DNA of 64,000 bases from positions 227,245,094-227,309,093 of the forward strand of contig NC_073693.1 in assembly GCF_029784155.1 (NCBI RefSeq), written 5' to 3'. The number at the start of each line of letters is the position of its first letter. Positions within the stretch are counted from its first letter, which is position 1. This stretch comes from Uranotaenia lowii. Lineage: Eukaryota > Arthropoda > Insecta > Diptera > Culicidae. Below are positions 34,401 through 43,460 of the stretch, one piece after another. The position numbers were made by a program, and so were the translations under genes. The notes below the pieces were generated by a model that was not told the origin of the DNA, ran no database searches, and saw only the letters and a list, made by a program, of their open reading frames with translations.

Positions 34401-35403
34401 CTGTTGAAACTGGGCCATAATGAACTGTTTTATTGTATGAAATCTAGCCAAAATCACCATTTTGAATTATATCCATTAATTTTTAATATTAAGTCGAATA
34501 GCCATTGGTGCAGAAGATAAATTGTTTTGCTCGTTAAATATTATGTTGTAGTTTTTGTAATAAATGTTAAATTGTAGTGTTGCATTTCCTTAAAGAACGT
34601 TGTGTTGAATAAATTGTGCTAAAACCTTAATCGTGTTATGAAATAAACTTTGTACCTTACCAAAATAAGTGTTTAAATGGAATCTGGAACCCACAAGGAA
34701 CGCCGAGGAACACCACCAACCAAGGAACCCAACCCCACCTAAGGAACCCCAAACATCGGAAATTGGTCATACAGTCCACCCAAGGTACCCCAGCCCCCCA
34801 ACACACTGTTTATTAAGAAAAAAAATTAAATCTATGTTATCATCAGGAAACTAAGGAAATTTCAATTCGGATCGATAATGAATTGACTTTGAAATATGTA
34901 AATCGCAAAAAATTTGAATTAGTTCACCCGGAGAATCACCAGTAAATCAAACTATGTGAATGAAATATTTTCTTATCTCTTAGTAATTAAAATGTAAAAA
35001 AAAATTAACATAACTTTTATTAAATCATATTTTGCTGACGTTTCTCAAATTTACTCACATCTTTTTAACGATTTGGTTGTGTTTACGGTTTTTCTGAAAA
35101 ATTAATAATAAATTTTAAAGAAAATGTATGTCAAATAACAAATTATCTGTGCCAGGAAAAAATATAATGAACATTTATCTATAATGAAGCGGTTCTGTTG
35201 AAACATCAAGAAGATATTTAGCAAATTTTTCTTGTGGTATTATTTCAATAAATTTTGATTCCATTTTGGTGTGGATGGAAAGATAAGAGTGTTGGCATAA
35301 GGTATGCCAAAAGTTTAAATCTGATAAAATTCAATCAAATCTCAAAAACCTAATTAAACAAAATTTTAAAAAATCGGGAGCTTGCTTCTCTGTAAGATCA
35401 ATG
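31444..35403. other. Unassigned AT-rich DNA
   Basis: About 4 kb without recognisable gene or terminal repeats. 31900-32700 is less AT-rich and contains no credible long frame. 34670-34805 is a C-rich patch with a repeated AAGGAACCC word and low complexity. The short frames scattered here look random. Confidence 0.45.
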
Positions 35404-36792
35404 TACACGGAAAATAAAGTATAGTATTTTCAACAATTTTCCACTTATATTCTATCATATTTATAATTAATTCTCGGCTAACTATAAATATTAAACATTG
35501 AACTATATTTGTACGATTGATTTCTTGCATTTAACCATAAGTATAGTCATCTGAACTAAATTAATATGATTGATTTTTTGCAGTCAACTATAGTCTATTT
35601 TTGAATCTCTGCATTCAACTATAAATGTAATAGATTTAACAATATTGTTTTGATTGTTTACTTGCATTCAATTATAATTATAATACATTAAACTTTTTTT
35701 ATCTAGTTGATTTTTTTGAGTTTCACTATAAATATAATAAATTTAATTAAATTAGTCTGATTGTTTCGAATATATTTCAATTCAAACAACTGCATTCACA
35801 GTTCATTTTTTTCGTTCGGCTTTGTCTTCATTATTTTTTTATTTATTCATCTTTACACATCTGGAATAGTAATTTACAATAATTCACAATTATACACAAT
35901 CTATTAACTTATTAACTTAAAGCACTGGTGCCTCCTCTCGAGAAAAATATATTTCGAATCCATTTGTGGACCTCCTACATCACCTAAGCCAGCTTGTGCT
36001 CTAGAAGATTAACGATAGCGTCTACAGGTCCTGGAGGCTTCGCTCGATGCTGGTTACGTTTGCTCTGGTTATTATCTTGGCATTACGGAAGACTGCAAAA
36101 ATGAAATGAATTTAGAATGATTATTTTGAACGGAATTCAAGTACTAACCGCAAAAATCTAGTGTTTTTCGGTGGTGGGAGAGTAACTTTCGTTCTTCCTT
36201 CCACAGCTTCGAATGTTGCTTTTGTGGAGCCGGAAGAATGGTTTTTCCGATGCGCTTCCGAAGAATGGATTTGGTCGATTCGTAGCTGGCGGTCTCCCTA
36301 AGCATCTTCGCATCTTTTTTTTAACGCTGACCCGGTTCCGTCCAGGGCTATTAATAGCCCTGGGTTCCGTCGACTTCGATCCATGTTTGTGTTCCGTCCG
36401 TTCCGTTCGCGTCGAATTTCAACCACGTTTTTTTTCTTTTTCTACCGAGGGCGCACTCTACACTCTAATGCGCGGACACTCAAATTTTAGTTAAATACTA
36501 TCTGAATAAAAAAGTCAACTATATAAATCTTTGAATTGTTGAAATTTATAGTTGAGAGCAAAAGTTTAATCATACTATCGTATTTGAATCTACCATATCT
36601 ACAGTTTAAACCATTACAGTACCATTACACTTATATCCATTATATTTATAGTTGATTGCATAAGGTCAATCAACAGTTTGTAATTGCATATATTGTATTT
36701 ATAGTTGAATGCGAAAAAAATCAACTTCACTTCGATGATTGGTATAACAAGCTGAAATAATTGGAACAACTGTCGTCTTTTTTCTCCGTGTA
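35404..36792. mobile_element. Element with inverted satellite-like arms and TACACGG ends
   Basis: The left end is TACACGGAAAATAAAG; the right end, read inverted, is TACACGGAGAAAAAAGACG. Inside the left end (35440-35790) is a run of degenerate units of about 65-75 bp with GCATTCAACTATAAATATA and TTGATTTTTTGC words. Inside the right end (36500-36730) the same words occur in the opposite orientation (TATATTTATAGTTGAATGC). The 35820-36480 core is different, less AT-rich and unrelated to the arms. No transposase. It is likely a non-autonomous DNA element holding unrelated internal sequence. Confidence 0.6.
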
Positions 36793-36900
36793 TAATGAGT
36801 GATACGGTCAAAATTTGGTCAATATCAACTTGACGTATTTCTTTCAATTTTGCATTTATAAATCCTGAAAACCCCTCATTTTGAGTGTGTCACCCATATG
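36793..36900 (+). mobile_element. Mariner terminal fragment
   Basis: About 100 bp starting GAGTGATACGGTCAAAATTTG and matching the left end of the mariner-derived element at 59808, through AACTTGACGTATTTCTTTC and CCCCTCATTTTGA. It stops without a matching right end. It directly follows the TACACGG-ended element, so it was present before that element or was cut by it. Confidence 0.8.
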
Positions 36901-37552
36901 ATTTGGTAATAAATACTGAAATTTCTATTGGTTTCACATTTCAATAGAACTTTTATTAAGGGGGGGGGGGGGGGGGGTAGGGTCTAACGGGTAAAATCAC
37001 CATTTTCACGATTTTTTTCTAGAGCTATCGTTCAAACAAATGTATTCAAATTTTTTGCATTATACAAAGCATTGTTAAAAGAACATTTAGTAATTTTTTC
37101 GTAGAAAAATATTGAAAAATGAGCCGGTGACGGAGCACTTTCGAGGATGCCTTTTAGAAAACAGGATTTGCGGTGGACACTGTATCTCAGCACAGAATCA
37201 TCTGAAGTCAAAAAATCAGAGCAATATATTTTTAATAGATGTTTTTCTGGACCCCAACGTTTTTATTTACCTTAAAAAAAGTTTTATGAAATTTTTGTGG
37301 CTGTTTGAAGTAAAAACTACGATTTTTCACAAAAAAATCCGCCATTTTTTATCTGTAAAATCTCCCCAAAGTAAAAAAACAAAAAAAGAAAAACGTTGGG
37401 GTCTGGTATTTTATACGTAGAAAATATGTTCCAAATTGTAAAAGAATCGGATAAGTAGTTTTCAAATGACGATGTCCACGGACTTTAAAAATGTGTTTTC
37501 GAGAAAAACGCGTTTGAAGTTTCTGCTCTTGCTTTCTTGCAGTATAAGATAG

Positions 37553-37692
37553 TGTGATATCTTCGATTTTAGATGTTAATTTACGCATGAAACACATAGT
37601 ACAAGATTACCTCTGTTATCTGAAAGTCACTCCTTTATTCCATCTATTTATACACTGAAGTAAAACCCCACATCAATCTTATGGATACCACA
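37553..37692 (-). repeat. 3' LTR
   Basis: 140 bp, identical to the 5' LTR. The AATAAA signal (sense, 37639-37634) would direct cleavage about 10-30 bases downstream, just after the position equivalent to the transcription start. That implies a very short R region. Confidence 0.97.
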
Positions 37693-37702
37693 TTCTCCCG
37701 TT
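37693..37702 (-). promoter_or_regulatory. Polypurine tract
   Basis: The sense strand just before the 3' LTR reads ACGGGAGAA followed directly by TGTGG. This short purine run at the expected position would prime plus-strand synthesis. Confidence 0.7.
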
Positions 37703-37771
37703 GCAATAAAAGTTGATAAATAGTATTAACTTGTTTGTCATTGAATTTGCTACAATGAATCTGAACTTAAC

Positions 37772-40636
37772 CTAATCGATATACCGTCTCGGTGGTTTAA
37801 TCTGTCGCTGGATTCGACGCTGTTTCTGATGATCTGCGTTAGGTTCCTCGCCATGGTGTTGGTTAGATGATTCCGCTTTGGGCAATTCCTCCTTTTCCTC
37901 CGGCGAATCAGGACTTTTTCCATCCCCAGATGTACGCTGCACAAATTTTTTAAGAAGTTTCACGCTACGGTCGAAAGTTTTGTTCGTAGACATGTCCATA
38001 ACTGTCGCTCGTCCTGGACCCGTTAGGTCTACTACCTTATACAGCGTATTTCGATATACAGAGTCAGCCTTATCTCGTTTCTGTTGAGAAACTAAGACGG
38101 TATCTCCAATCATGATCTTCGACTCCTGGGCGTGGCGACGGTTATCTTCACGTACATTACGATCAAACTTCGCAATTCGATCTCGGCCACGAAGTTCACC
38201 ATCGTCCTTATGTCTGATCTCGGTGCGAACATCCGGTAATAAACTCCTGACTACTCGTCCGAACATCAATTCAGCTGGTGGCACCTTCGTCACATGGTGA
38301 GGCCACGTATTGTACGCAGCTACGTAGTCAGCAAGAGCTTCCTTCCAGTTCTGTTTACCTAGCTTTGCTATTGCTGTTATTTTGTTTATGCCTTGCATAC
38401 TTCTCTCGACCAATCCATTTTCCGTTGGGTTCAATGGCGTGCTGTGTATCAACTTTACACCCCAAGATTCCTTGAGCCAAACCTTGAGCTCAACGCTGCT
38501 GAAAGGTGGGCCGTTATCAGCCTTTAGTGTCTTGGGGATGTAATATGTATTGAAAACTCGTTTCAAGGCTCTCTTAACCGCTTCCGTGTCGGTTTTGTCC
38601 ATAGGGATGGCGACCAGAAAACGTGAATAGTTATCCGTTAGTACCAATGCCTTCCAGTTGTGGAGATCGGATGCCGATGAAAAATCTATCGATACATAAT
38701 CCCAAGGATTGGTCGGCAACTCTGTCATCGTTATAGGTGGCGGGCGGCTGTATGACGTAACAAGCTGACACTCAGGACAACTCTTGACAAATCTTTCGAC
38801 CTCCCGGTCCATACCAGGCCACCATAAGCCTTGCCTCAAGATATGTTTCATACTGGACATGCCTGGATGGCTTCGGTGAGCTAAACGCAAAGCCTGCGTG
38901 CGAAGTGCTAATGGCAAAACCATTTTCTCCTCCTTCATAAGAATATCTCCCTGCAGATACAACTTGTCTTGAAACGGCTGGTAATTCAATATTTCCGTTG
39001 GCCACTTATCGTCTTTACTAAGATTTGCGATCACCGCCTGGAGCTCGACATCTTTTAATGATTCTTCCTTAACCTGTTCGCTAGTCAGTGCCAAAAGCTG
39101 GTCACTGATTGAACCAGGATGCGCAACAACTGGACATAGTTCGTGAGCTTCCGTTTCAGCACCGTATGGCGGATCGTTTCGTTGAATACCAATTCTTGAA
39201 GCTGCATCAGCTATATTATCACAGCCTGCTACATGTTCAAAATCGTACCAAAAGTGATCCGTCCGAAGAAGCCAACCCTCCGCTCTAGACATAATTCTTT
39301 TGCCAACGTCTTTACAAGCTTTGTTCTTCATGAACATCAAGGCTTCACTGTCAGAACGCAATATGAAACGACGACCAAGAAGGTAATATGCAAACCGCTC
39401 CATTGACCAAACAATGGCAAGTGCTTCACGGTGCAACTGAGGATATCTGCTTTCCGCACTCGTTAAACTTTTGGACGCGCAAGCAATGATGCGTTGTCGC
39501 CCAGAGCTGCGATCCACCTGGACCAGGACCGCTCCTAGGCCCCAAGGCGAGGCATCTGAATAGAGAATGGTAGAGTCGTTGTCATCGAAATACCCTCTTT
39601 TGATCAAGTGCTTCTCAGCTTCGTCTTTGAGGCTATCGAAAACTGCTTGATGATCCTCATCCCACGAAAATTTAGAAGAGGACGACAGCAGGTCCCGCAA
39701 TGGCTTGGTCTTGTGAGAGAAATTCTTCACGAACGGACTAATAAACGTCAGCAAACCCAAAAAGCTACGTACCTCCGAAGTGTCCTTTGGGTTCTTGAAC
39801 AGCTTGATATCCGAGATTTTTTTGTTTGCCGGTAGTATGCCCGACCCGTCGATCTTAAATCCCAGGAAATCTACTGAAGTCTGGTTGAAAACCGATTTGC
39901 TTTCGTTGATTGTCAAGTTGTTCTTCAACAGTACGCGTTTGACGTCAGCAACACAAATTTCAAGTTCTTCCAATGTACGGCCAAAGATTAAAATATCGTC
40001 CAGATAAACGACAATATTCTTACAACCAATCAAAAGAGTCTCCATAACTCGTTGGAACAACTCAGGTGCACATGACAGTCCAAATGGAAGCCGTCTGAAC
40101 CGCATGAGACCATTGGCCGTCATGAAGGTAGTATAATGCCGTACTTCCTCATGAAGCTCTACATGAAAATATGCGTCCTTTAAATCCAGCTTGGTAAAGA
40201 ACAACTTGCCACCTCCATTCGGAATCTCCGCCCAAATCTTTTCCAGCGATGGCATCGGATATGGCTCCCGAATTATGGCCTTATTAACCGCTCGATAGTC
40301 CACGACGATACGAAAGTCGTTTGAACCCTTCGGTACTACTACTAGGGGTGACACATATGATATAACATCCTGCGCTTTATCAGCCCTTTCGATAATTCCC
40401 TTTTTCTGCATTTCATACAGCCTCTCATTCATGGATTTTTCAAAAGCTTTCGGGATGTTGTATCGTATAATTTGCTTCGGAGGAACGGATGGGTCAATTC
40501 TAAAGCGGACTCCGTTAATCGGGATTTTCGGAAACTCCAAGCACGTGTGATTCTTTAACATATAATTCTGTGAATGTTTCCTGACGTTATTAGATGTCGA
40601 GTTGCTGGTCTTTGCGTACTCGATACCATTGATTTG
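37772..40636 (-). CDS. Reverse transcriptase-RNase H-integrase of the LTR element
   Basis: The first ATG is at 40561 (929 codons), but the frame is open back to 40675, and I mark 40636 as the first codon after a candidate 3' splice site. Counted from the ATG, reverse transcriptase spans roughly 30-240, with LDLKDAYFHV at 125-134, LPFGLSCAPELFQ at 158-170 and catalytic YLDD at 186-189. RNase H follows (LYSDASPWGLGAVL, HREALAIVWSMERF). Integrase has an HHCC zinc finger (HRSHPGM, then CPECQ), catalytic Asp in SIDFSS, Asp in ADNGPPF and Glu in NPTENGLVERS, then a C-terminal GPY-like domain. All catalytic residues are present and there are no stops, so the copy could be active. Confidence 0.93.
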   Translation of the reverse strand, partial: QINGIEYAKTSNSTSNNVRKHSQNYMLKNHTCLEFPKIPINGVRFRIDPSVPPKQIIRYNIPKAFEKSMNERLYEMQKKGIIERADKAQDVISYVSPLVVVPKGSNDFRIVVDYRAVNKAIIREPYPMPSLEKIWAEIPNGGGKLFFTKLDLKDAYFHVELHEEVRHYTTFMTANGLMRFRRLPFGLSCAPELFQRVMETLLIGCKNIVVYLDDILIFGRTLEELEICVADVKRVLLKNNLTINESKSVFNQTSVDFLGFKIDGSGILPANKKISDIKLFKNPKDTSEVRSFLGLLTFISPFVKNFSHKTKPLRDLLSSSSKFSWDEDHQAVFDSLKDEAEKHLIKRGYFDDNDSTILYSDASPWGLGAVLVQVDRSSGRQRIIACASKSLTSAESRYPQLHREALAIVWSMERFAYYLLGRRFILRSDSEALMFMKNKACKDVGKRIMSRAEGWLLRTDHFWYDFEHVAGCDNIADAASRIGIQRNDPPYGAETEAHELCPVVAHPGSISDQLLALTSEQVKEESLKDVELQAVIANLSKDDKWPTEILNYQPFQDKLYLQGDILMKEEKMVLPLALRTQALRLAHRSHPGMSSMKHILRQGLWWPGMDREVERFVKSCPECQLVTSYSRPPPITMTELPTNPWDYVSIDFSSASDLHNWKALVLTDNYSRFLVAIPMDKTDTEAVKRALKRVFNTYYIPKTLKADNGPPFSSVELKVWLKESWGVKLIHSTPLNPTENGLVERSMQGINKITAIAKLGKQNWKEALADYVAAYNTWPHHVTKVPPAELMFGRVVRSLLPDVRTEIRHKDDGELRGRDRIAKFDRNVREDNRRHAQESKIMIGDTVLVSQQKRDKADSVYRNTLYKVVDLTGPGRATVMDMSTNKTFDRSVKLLKKFVQRTSGDGKSPDSPEEKEELPKAESSNQHHGEEPNADHQKQRRIQRQIKPPRRYID

Positions 40637-40637
40637 C

Positions 40638-40723
40638 CTGTTATCCAGAGACGCTCCATTAATTCGATAATTAATTTATTTAAAAAAAAAACTGATAGAG
40701 AAAAAAAAAGAAGAAAACATTAC
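40638..40723 (-). other. Candidate intron between pro and pol (86 nt)
   Basis: The donor is CGACAG|GTAATGTTTT and the acceptor is TGGATAACAG|GCAAATC. The codon is split after two bases and completed exactly (AG plus G), so the pro and pol frames join with no stop. A nearer AG (CTCTATCAG) leads into a frame with stops. The pyrimidine tract before the chosen acceptor is weaker than in the first intron. Confidence 0.5.
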
Positions 40724-41118
40724 CTGTCGTTCAACACCGCATCTCCAATACGAATCAAATTCAAATGATGTGCAGTTTCATATCCAAGAAGAGAAAGCTT
40801 CGTTCCCTTGACAACGAAAAACTTGGCCAATATCGCGGGTTGATAGTGGTCTTTAACTCCAACAAAAGCCCTGAAGGAACATTCCACCTCCAAAGGATTG
40901 GTACTAGCATAGCTTTTGAGGATCTCCTCTGGCTGTACCACCACATCTTGAATCACCGTGCGACAATTTCGTCTTAACGTTTCCCACACATGTATCGGGA
41001 TTGTATTGACAGTGGCGCCTGAGTCCACCAAAAACTTCAAATCTTCCGACCCAATAGTACAGTAAACAAATCTCGGATCACTTGATCCGTTGGTTGCCTT
41101 CATGTTCCCAGTGACCAA
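40720..41118 (-). CDS. Aspartic protease segment of the LTR element
   Basis: The polyprotein-cleaving protease, with the FLVDSGATVNTIP active-site motif and a downstream hydrophobic flap and GYETAHHLNLIRIGD region. An ATG occurs at 41178, but the 20 codons after it are a pyrimidine-tract artefact (MLKTNSTMFVFFFFFLPSLQ). I therefore take 41118, after a 3' splice site, as the first true codon. A TAA lies directly before that ATG, so this frame does not overlap gag and cannot be reached by ribosomal frameshifting. It ends in NDR and a stop that overlaps a candidate donor (AG|GTAATG at 40724/40723). Confidence 0.85.
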   Translation of the reverse strand: MVTGNMKATNGSSDPRFVYCTIGSEDLKFLVDSGATVNTIPIHVWETLRRNCRTVIQDVVVQPEEILKSYASTNPLEVECSFRAFVGVKDHYQPAILAKFFVVKGTKLSLLGYETAHHLNLIRIGDAVLNDR

Positions 41119-41277
41119 CTGTAACGATGGTAAAAAGAAGAAAAAGAAAACAAACATAGTAGAATTTGTCTTCAACATTTAAATTGTTTCGGATTATCAA
41201 AACTACAGCCGTTTTTAAAAACCATTTTATTTTATTGAAGTTCATTCAATTAGTTAAAAAGATTCCTCATTATCTAC
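41119..41277 (-). other. Candidate intron between gag and pro (159 nt)
   Basis: The sense strand reads AATCAG|GTAGATAATG at the donor and CCATCGTTACAG|TTGGTCACTG at the acceptor, preceded by a long pyrimidine tract (TGTTTGTTTTCTTTTTC and on). The intron is phase 0 on both sides, so splicing joins the gag and pro frames exactly. It contains the gag stop. Splicing has not been shown; the case rests on the sites, the phase and the absence of any frame overlap. Confidence 0.6.
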
Positions 41278-42363
41278 CTGATTGATGATTCTTGCTTCAC
41301 GCTTTAGTTCTTCGTTGCGTCCCGATCTCATCCGATTCCCAGCATTGGAGGAATAATCTCTTCTCGAGAAGCAAAATTCCGCAAAGTGGCCCGACTTCTT
41401 GCAATTATAACATCTGACCTTAAACGCTCTGCAATCTTTCGGATCATGGATTTCTCCACACTTGTAGCAGCTGTCGTCATCTCTTTCTCTTGAGCTCCAA
41501 GTACGCTTGCGGTTGAATCCGTTTGATTTGTATGCAGATGCGCTGCGAGATCGATCGCCACTGCCCTGATCACCACGCCTTCCCGTCCTCCCATGATGCA
41601 GTGTGTTGACTTTCTTACTTTCAACAGCATACGTGGCTTCCTGGTGTGACCCAGTGGCGACCGGGTCTTCTGTCACAGGCAATTTGGCCTCGTTGGCCTC
41701 GGCCCGTATGTAATCCAAATGCTTACCGTAGTTAATGATACGCTCCAAGTCATTTCCCAGGAAGTCCGACATTTCATACAGCTTCCCTGCGATCCCTGGT
41801 ACTGAGCGACGCAGTAACGCTTGTATGAACTCTTCCACCCGCTGCTCCGGTCCGAATTCGCAGAACTTGGCTTGGTTCTCCAAACGCAGAACCCAATCGA
41901 TGAATGATTCCGTGCCGTCCATCCTCATATCTCGAAATTTGATACGCTCCTTCGCTGAGTCGCATGTTTGGATGAAATATTTGTTGACAGCAGCCACAGT
42001 ATCTGCGTAAATGTCTTCAGCCAAGTCGGAAACAGTTTTCTGCTGCATTTCGATCACACTGAGGAGATAATCTCCTGCGAATATCTTCAGCCCTGTAAGC
42101 TTCGTATTTGCACTCACCGGGGCCTTACACGACACAATCCGCTCGAACTGCTCCCGATACCGGATCCATTCGGCCTTTCGTTTATTCGTCGGCAGCGTAC
42201 CATCAAACTGTTTTAATGGCCATGAGCCTGACAGCCACTCCGATTTTTCTTTCGCATCGTTACGATAGGAAGCACGCATGCGGGTTTTCACTCTAACATC
42301 GCTTGATTCGTCACCGCTGTCATCGGCTGACGAAACATCGGACTCGTGCCAAAATCCGCTCAT
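41254..42363 (-). CDS. Gag polyprotein of the LTR element
   Basis: Structural protein that forms the particle and binds element RNA. I start it at the ATG at 42363 (MSGFWHESDVSSADD); an in-frame ATG 17 codons upstream at 42414 would begin before a strong candidate 3' splice site. About 369 residues. The middle holds a capsid-like helical region, including FDGTLPTNKRKAEWIRYREQ and FRDMRMDGTESFIDWVLRLE. Near the C-terminus are two zinc knuckles, CYKCGEIHDPKDC and CYNCKKSGHFAEFC, with all Cys and His ligands kept. It ends in NQVDNEESF and a stop. The CAG|GTAGAT eight codons before that stop is a candidate splice donor that would let translation continue into pro. Confidence 0.9.
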   Translation of the reverse strand: MSGFWHESDVSSADDSGDESSDVRVKTRMRASYRNDAKEKSEWLSGSWPLKQFDGTLPTNKRKAEWIRYREQFERIVSCKAPVSANTKLTGLKIFAGDYLLSVIEMQQKTVSDLAEDIYADTVAAVNKYFIQTCDSAKERIKFRDMRMDGTESFIDWVLRLENQAKFCEFGPEQRVEEFIQALLRRSVPGIAGKLYEMSDFLGNDLERIINYGKHLDYIRAEANEAKLPVTEDPVATGSHQEATYAVESKKVNTLHHGRTGRRGDQGSGDRSRSASAYKSNGFNRKRTWSSRERDDDSCYKCGEIHDPKDCRAFKVRCYNCKKSGHFAEFCFSRRDYSSNAGNRMRSGRNEELKREARIINQVDNEESF

Positions 42364-42899
42364 CTCTGAAAACAGGAAAAACCAAACTTTCAGCTTAAAA
42401 TTCTTATCAGTCACTTGCCTTGCACATTATTTATTTTATTTTTTTAAATATTGTCTGCACTTGTGGATTAATAACACTCCGTAATTACCCAAACAATCAA
42501 AAACAGAATCAGAAAGCAGCTACAATTAGTCTTCTCCAAAATTTATTTTCACTCTAGAACTGTACAGCTACCGCGTTCGCCTGTTGCTTTTTTTTCCTCT
42601 ATCCTCAGTCTTGAGTTCTCTGAATCGACGCAATGCGAATAAGCGAGAAAGAAAATGATGCAGCCATCCGCAGAACCGAAAAGAAAATGTCGAACAGCGC
42701 TCAATATCGATTCGTCGATATGTGGTTCGTTTCAACATGTTCCTTTCTGTCATTTGAAAATGACGTTTGTTTGTCTCAGTGTAAATGACTTCAAGGAAGT
42801 TGCCAGTTTATTTTTCACAAACTCATTAGAAGAAACATTGTTCAAAACATGGTTCTAAATATATGAACCGCTCATGATGTGCAGTTATAAATCTATCCA

Positions 42900-43310
42900 C
42901 TTGGCTTGGAGCTAAACTCAGCGCAAGATTCTTCCATGTTTGCAAACTTGGCTTGGAGCTAGACTCAGCGCAAGATTTGTTTTTTTCCGTCTTGGCTTGG
43001 AGCTTTACTCAGCGCAAGATCCTCCTTATTTTTCATCTATACTTGGCTTGGAGCTAGACTCAGCGCAAGATATTCTCTTTTCATCTTTTCAAACTTGGCT
43101 TGGAGCTAAACTCAGCGCAAGATTGTTTCCACTTGGCTTAGAGCTCAACTCAGCGCAAGATTTATTTTTCCTCACTTGGCTTGGAGCTAAACTCAGCGCA
43201 AGATTTTTTTTTCTTTCTGTCACTTGGCTTGGAGCTAAACTCAGCGCAAGATTTTATTTGTTTATTTTTGATTCATATTTCACTCGGCTTGGGACTAGAC
43301 TCAGCGCAAG
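42900..43310 (-). repeat. Nine-copy leader repeat array
   Basis: Nine copies of a 28-31-bp motif, plus-strand form CTTGGCTTGGAGCTA followed by AACTCAGCGCAAGATT, start at about 42900, 42947, 42991, 43042, 43094, 43132, 43175, 43223 and 43283. Unrelated pyrimidine-rich spacers of 7-29 bp separate them. Conservation is strong in the motif and absent in the spacers; the last copy is the most diverged. The sense-strand motif can fold into an imperfect hairpin (CTTG/CAAG, GCT/AGC, GAG/CTC around a TTTAG loop). The array lies in the untranslated leader between the primer-binding site and gag. Its function is unknown; protein-binding sites or a packaging or translation signal are possible. Confidence 0.9.
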
Positions 43311-43440
43311 TGTGTTGATTTCCGGTATACTGGCATCCTTGCCCTGATGGGATCTTCACCAAGCGCGATTTTAGTTTCTCCTTGAATTCTGAATTTAATT
43401 ATCACTATATTTAATACTTCACTATGTCTTGTATAGCACA

Positions 43441-43459
43441 TATCATGGCAGGATCGCCA
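43441..43459 (-). promoter_or_regulatory. Primer-binding site
   Basis: One base after the 5' LTR the sense strand reads TGGCGATCCTGCCATGATA. The initial TGG pairs with a tRNA 3' CCA end, as expected for the minus-strand primer site. I could not assign the tRNA. Confidence 0.7.
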
Positions 43460-43460
43460 A

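Noticed and set aside
38112..38475. Plus-strand frames opposite pol
   Set aside because: Shadow frames of the strongly supported minus-strand integrase region.
41119..41178. Hydrophobic N-terminus MLKTNSTMFVFFFFFLPSLQ as a signal peptide on the protease
   Set aside because: It is better explained as the pyrimidine tract of a 3' splice site: phase fits, and a secreted retrotransposon protease makes no sense.
41254..41260. Ribosomal frameshift between gag and pro
   Set aside because: The pro frame is closed by a TAA directly before its ATG at 41178, so the frames do not overlap.
42900..43310. Possible CRISPR array
   Set aside because: The repeats are degenerate, spacers vary from 7 to 29 bp, and the array sits in the leader of a eukaryotic LTR retrotransposon.
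42940..43347. 135-codon plus-strand frame with TWLGAKLSAR repeats
   Set aside because: Antisense translation of the leader repeat array.
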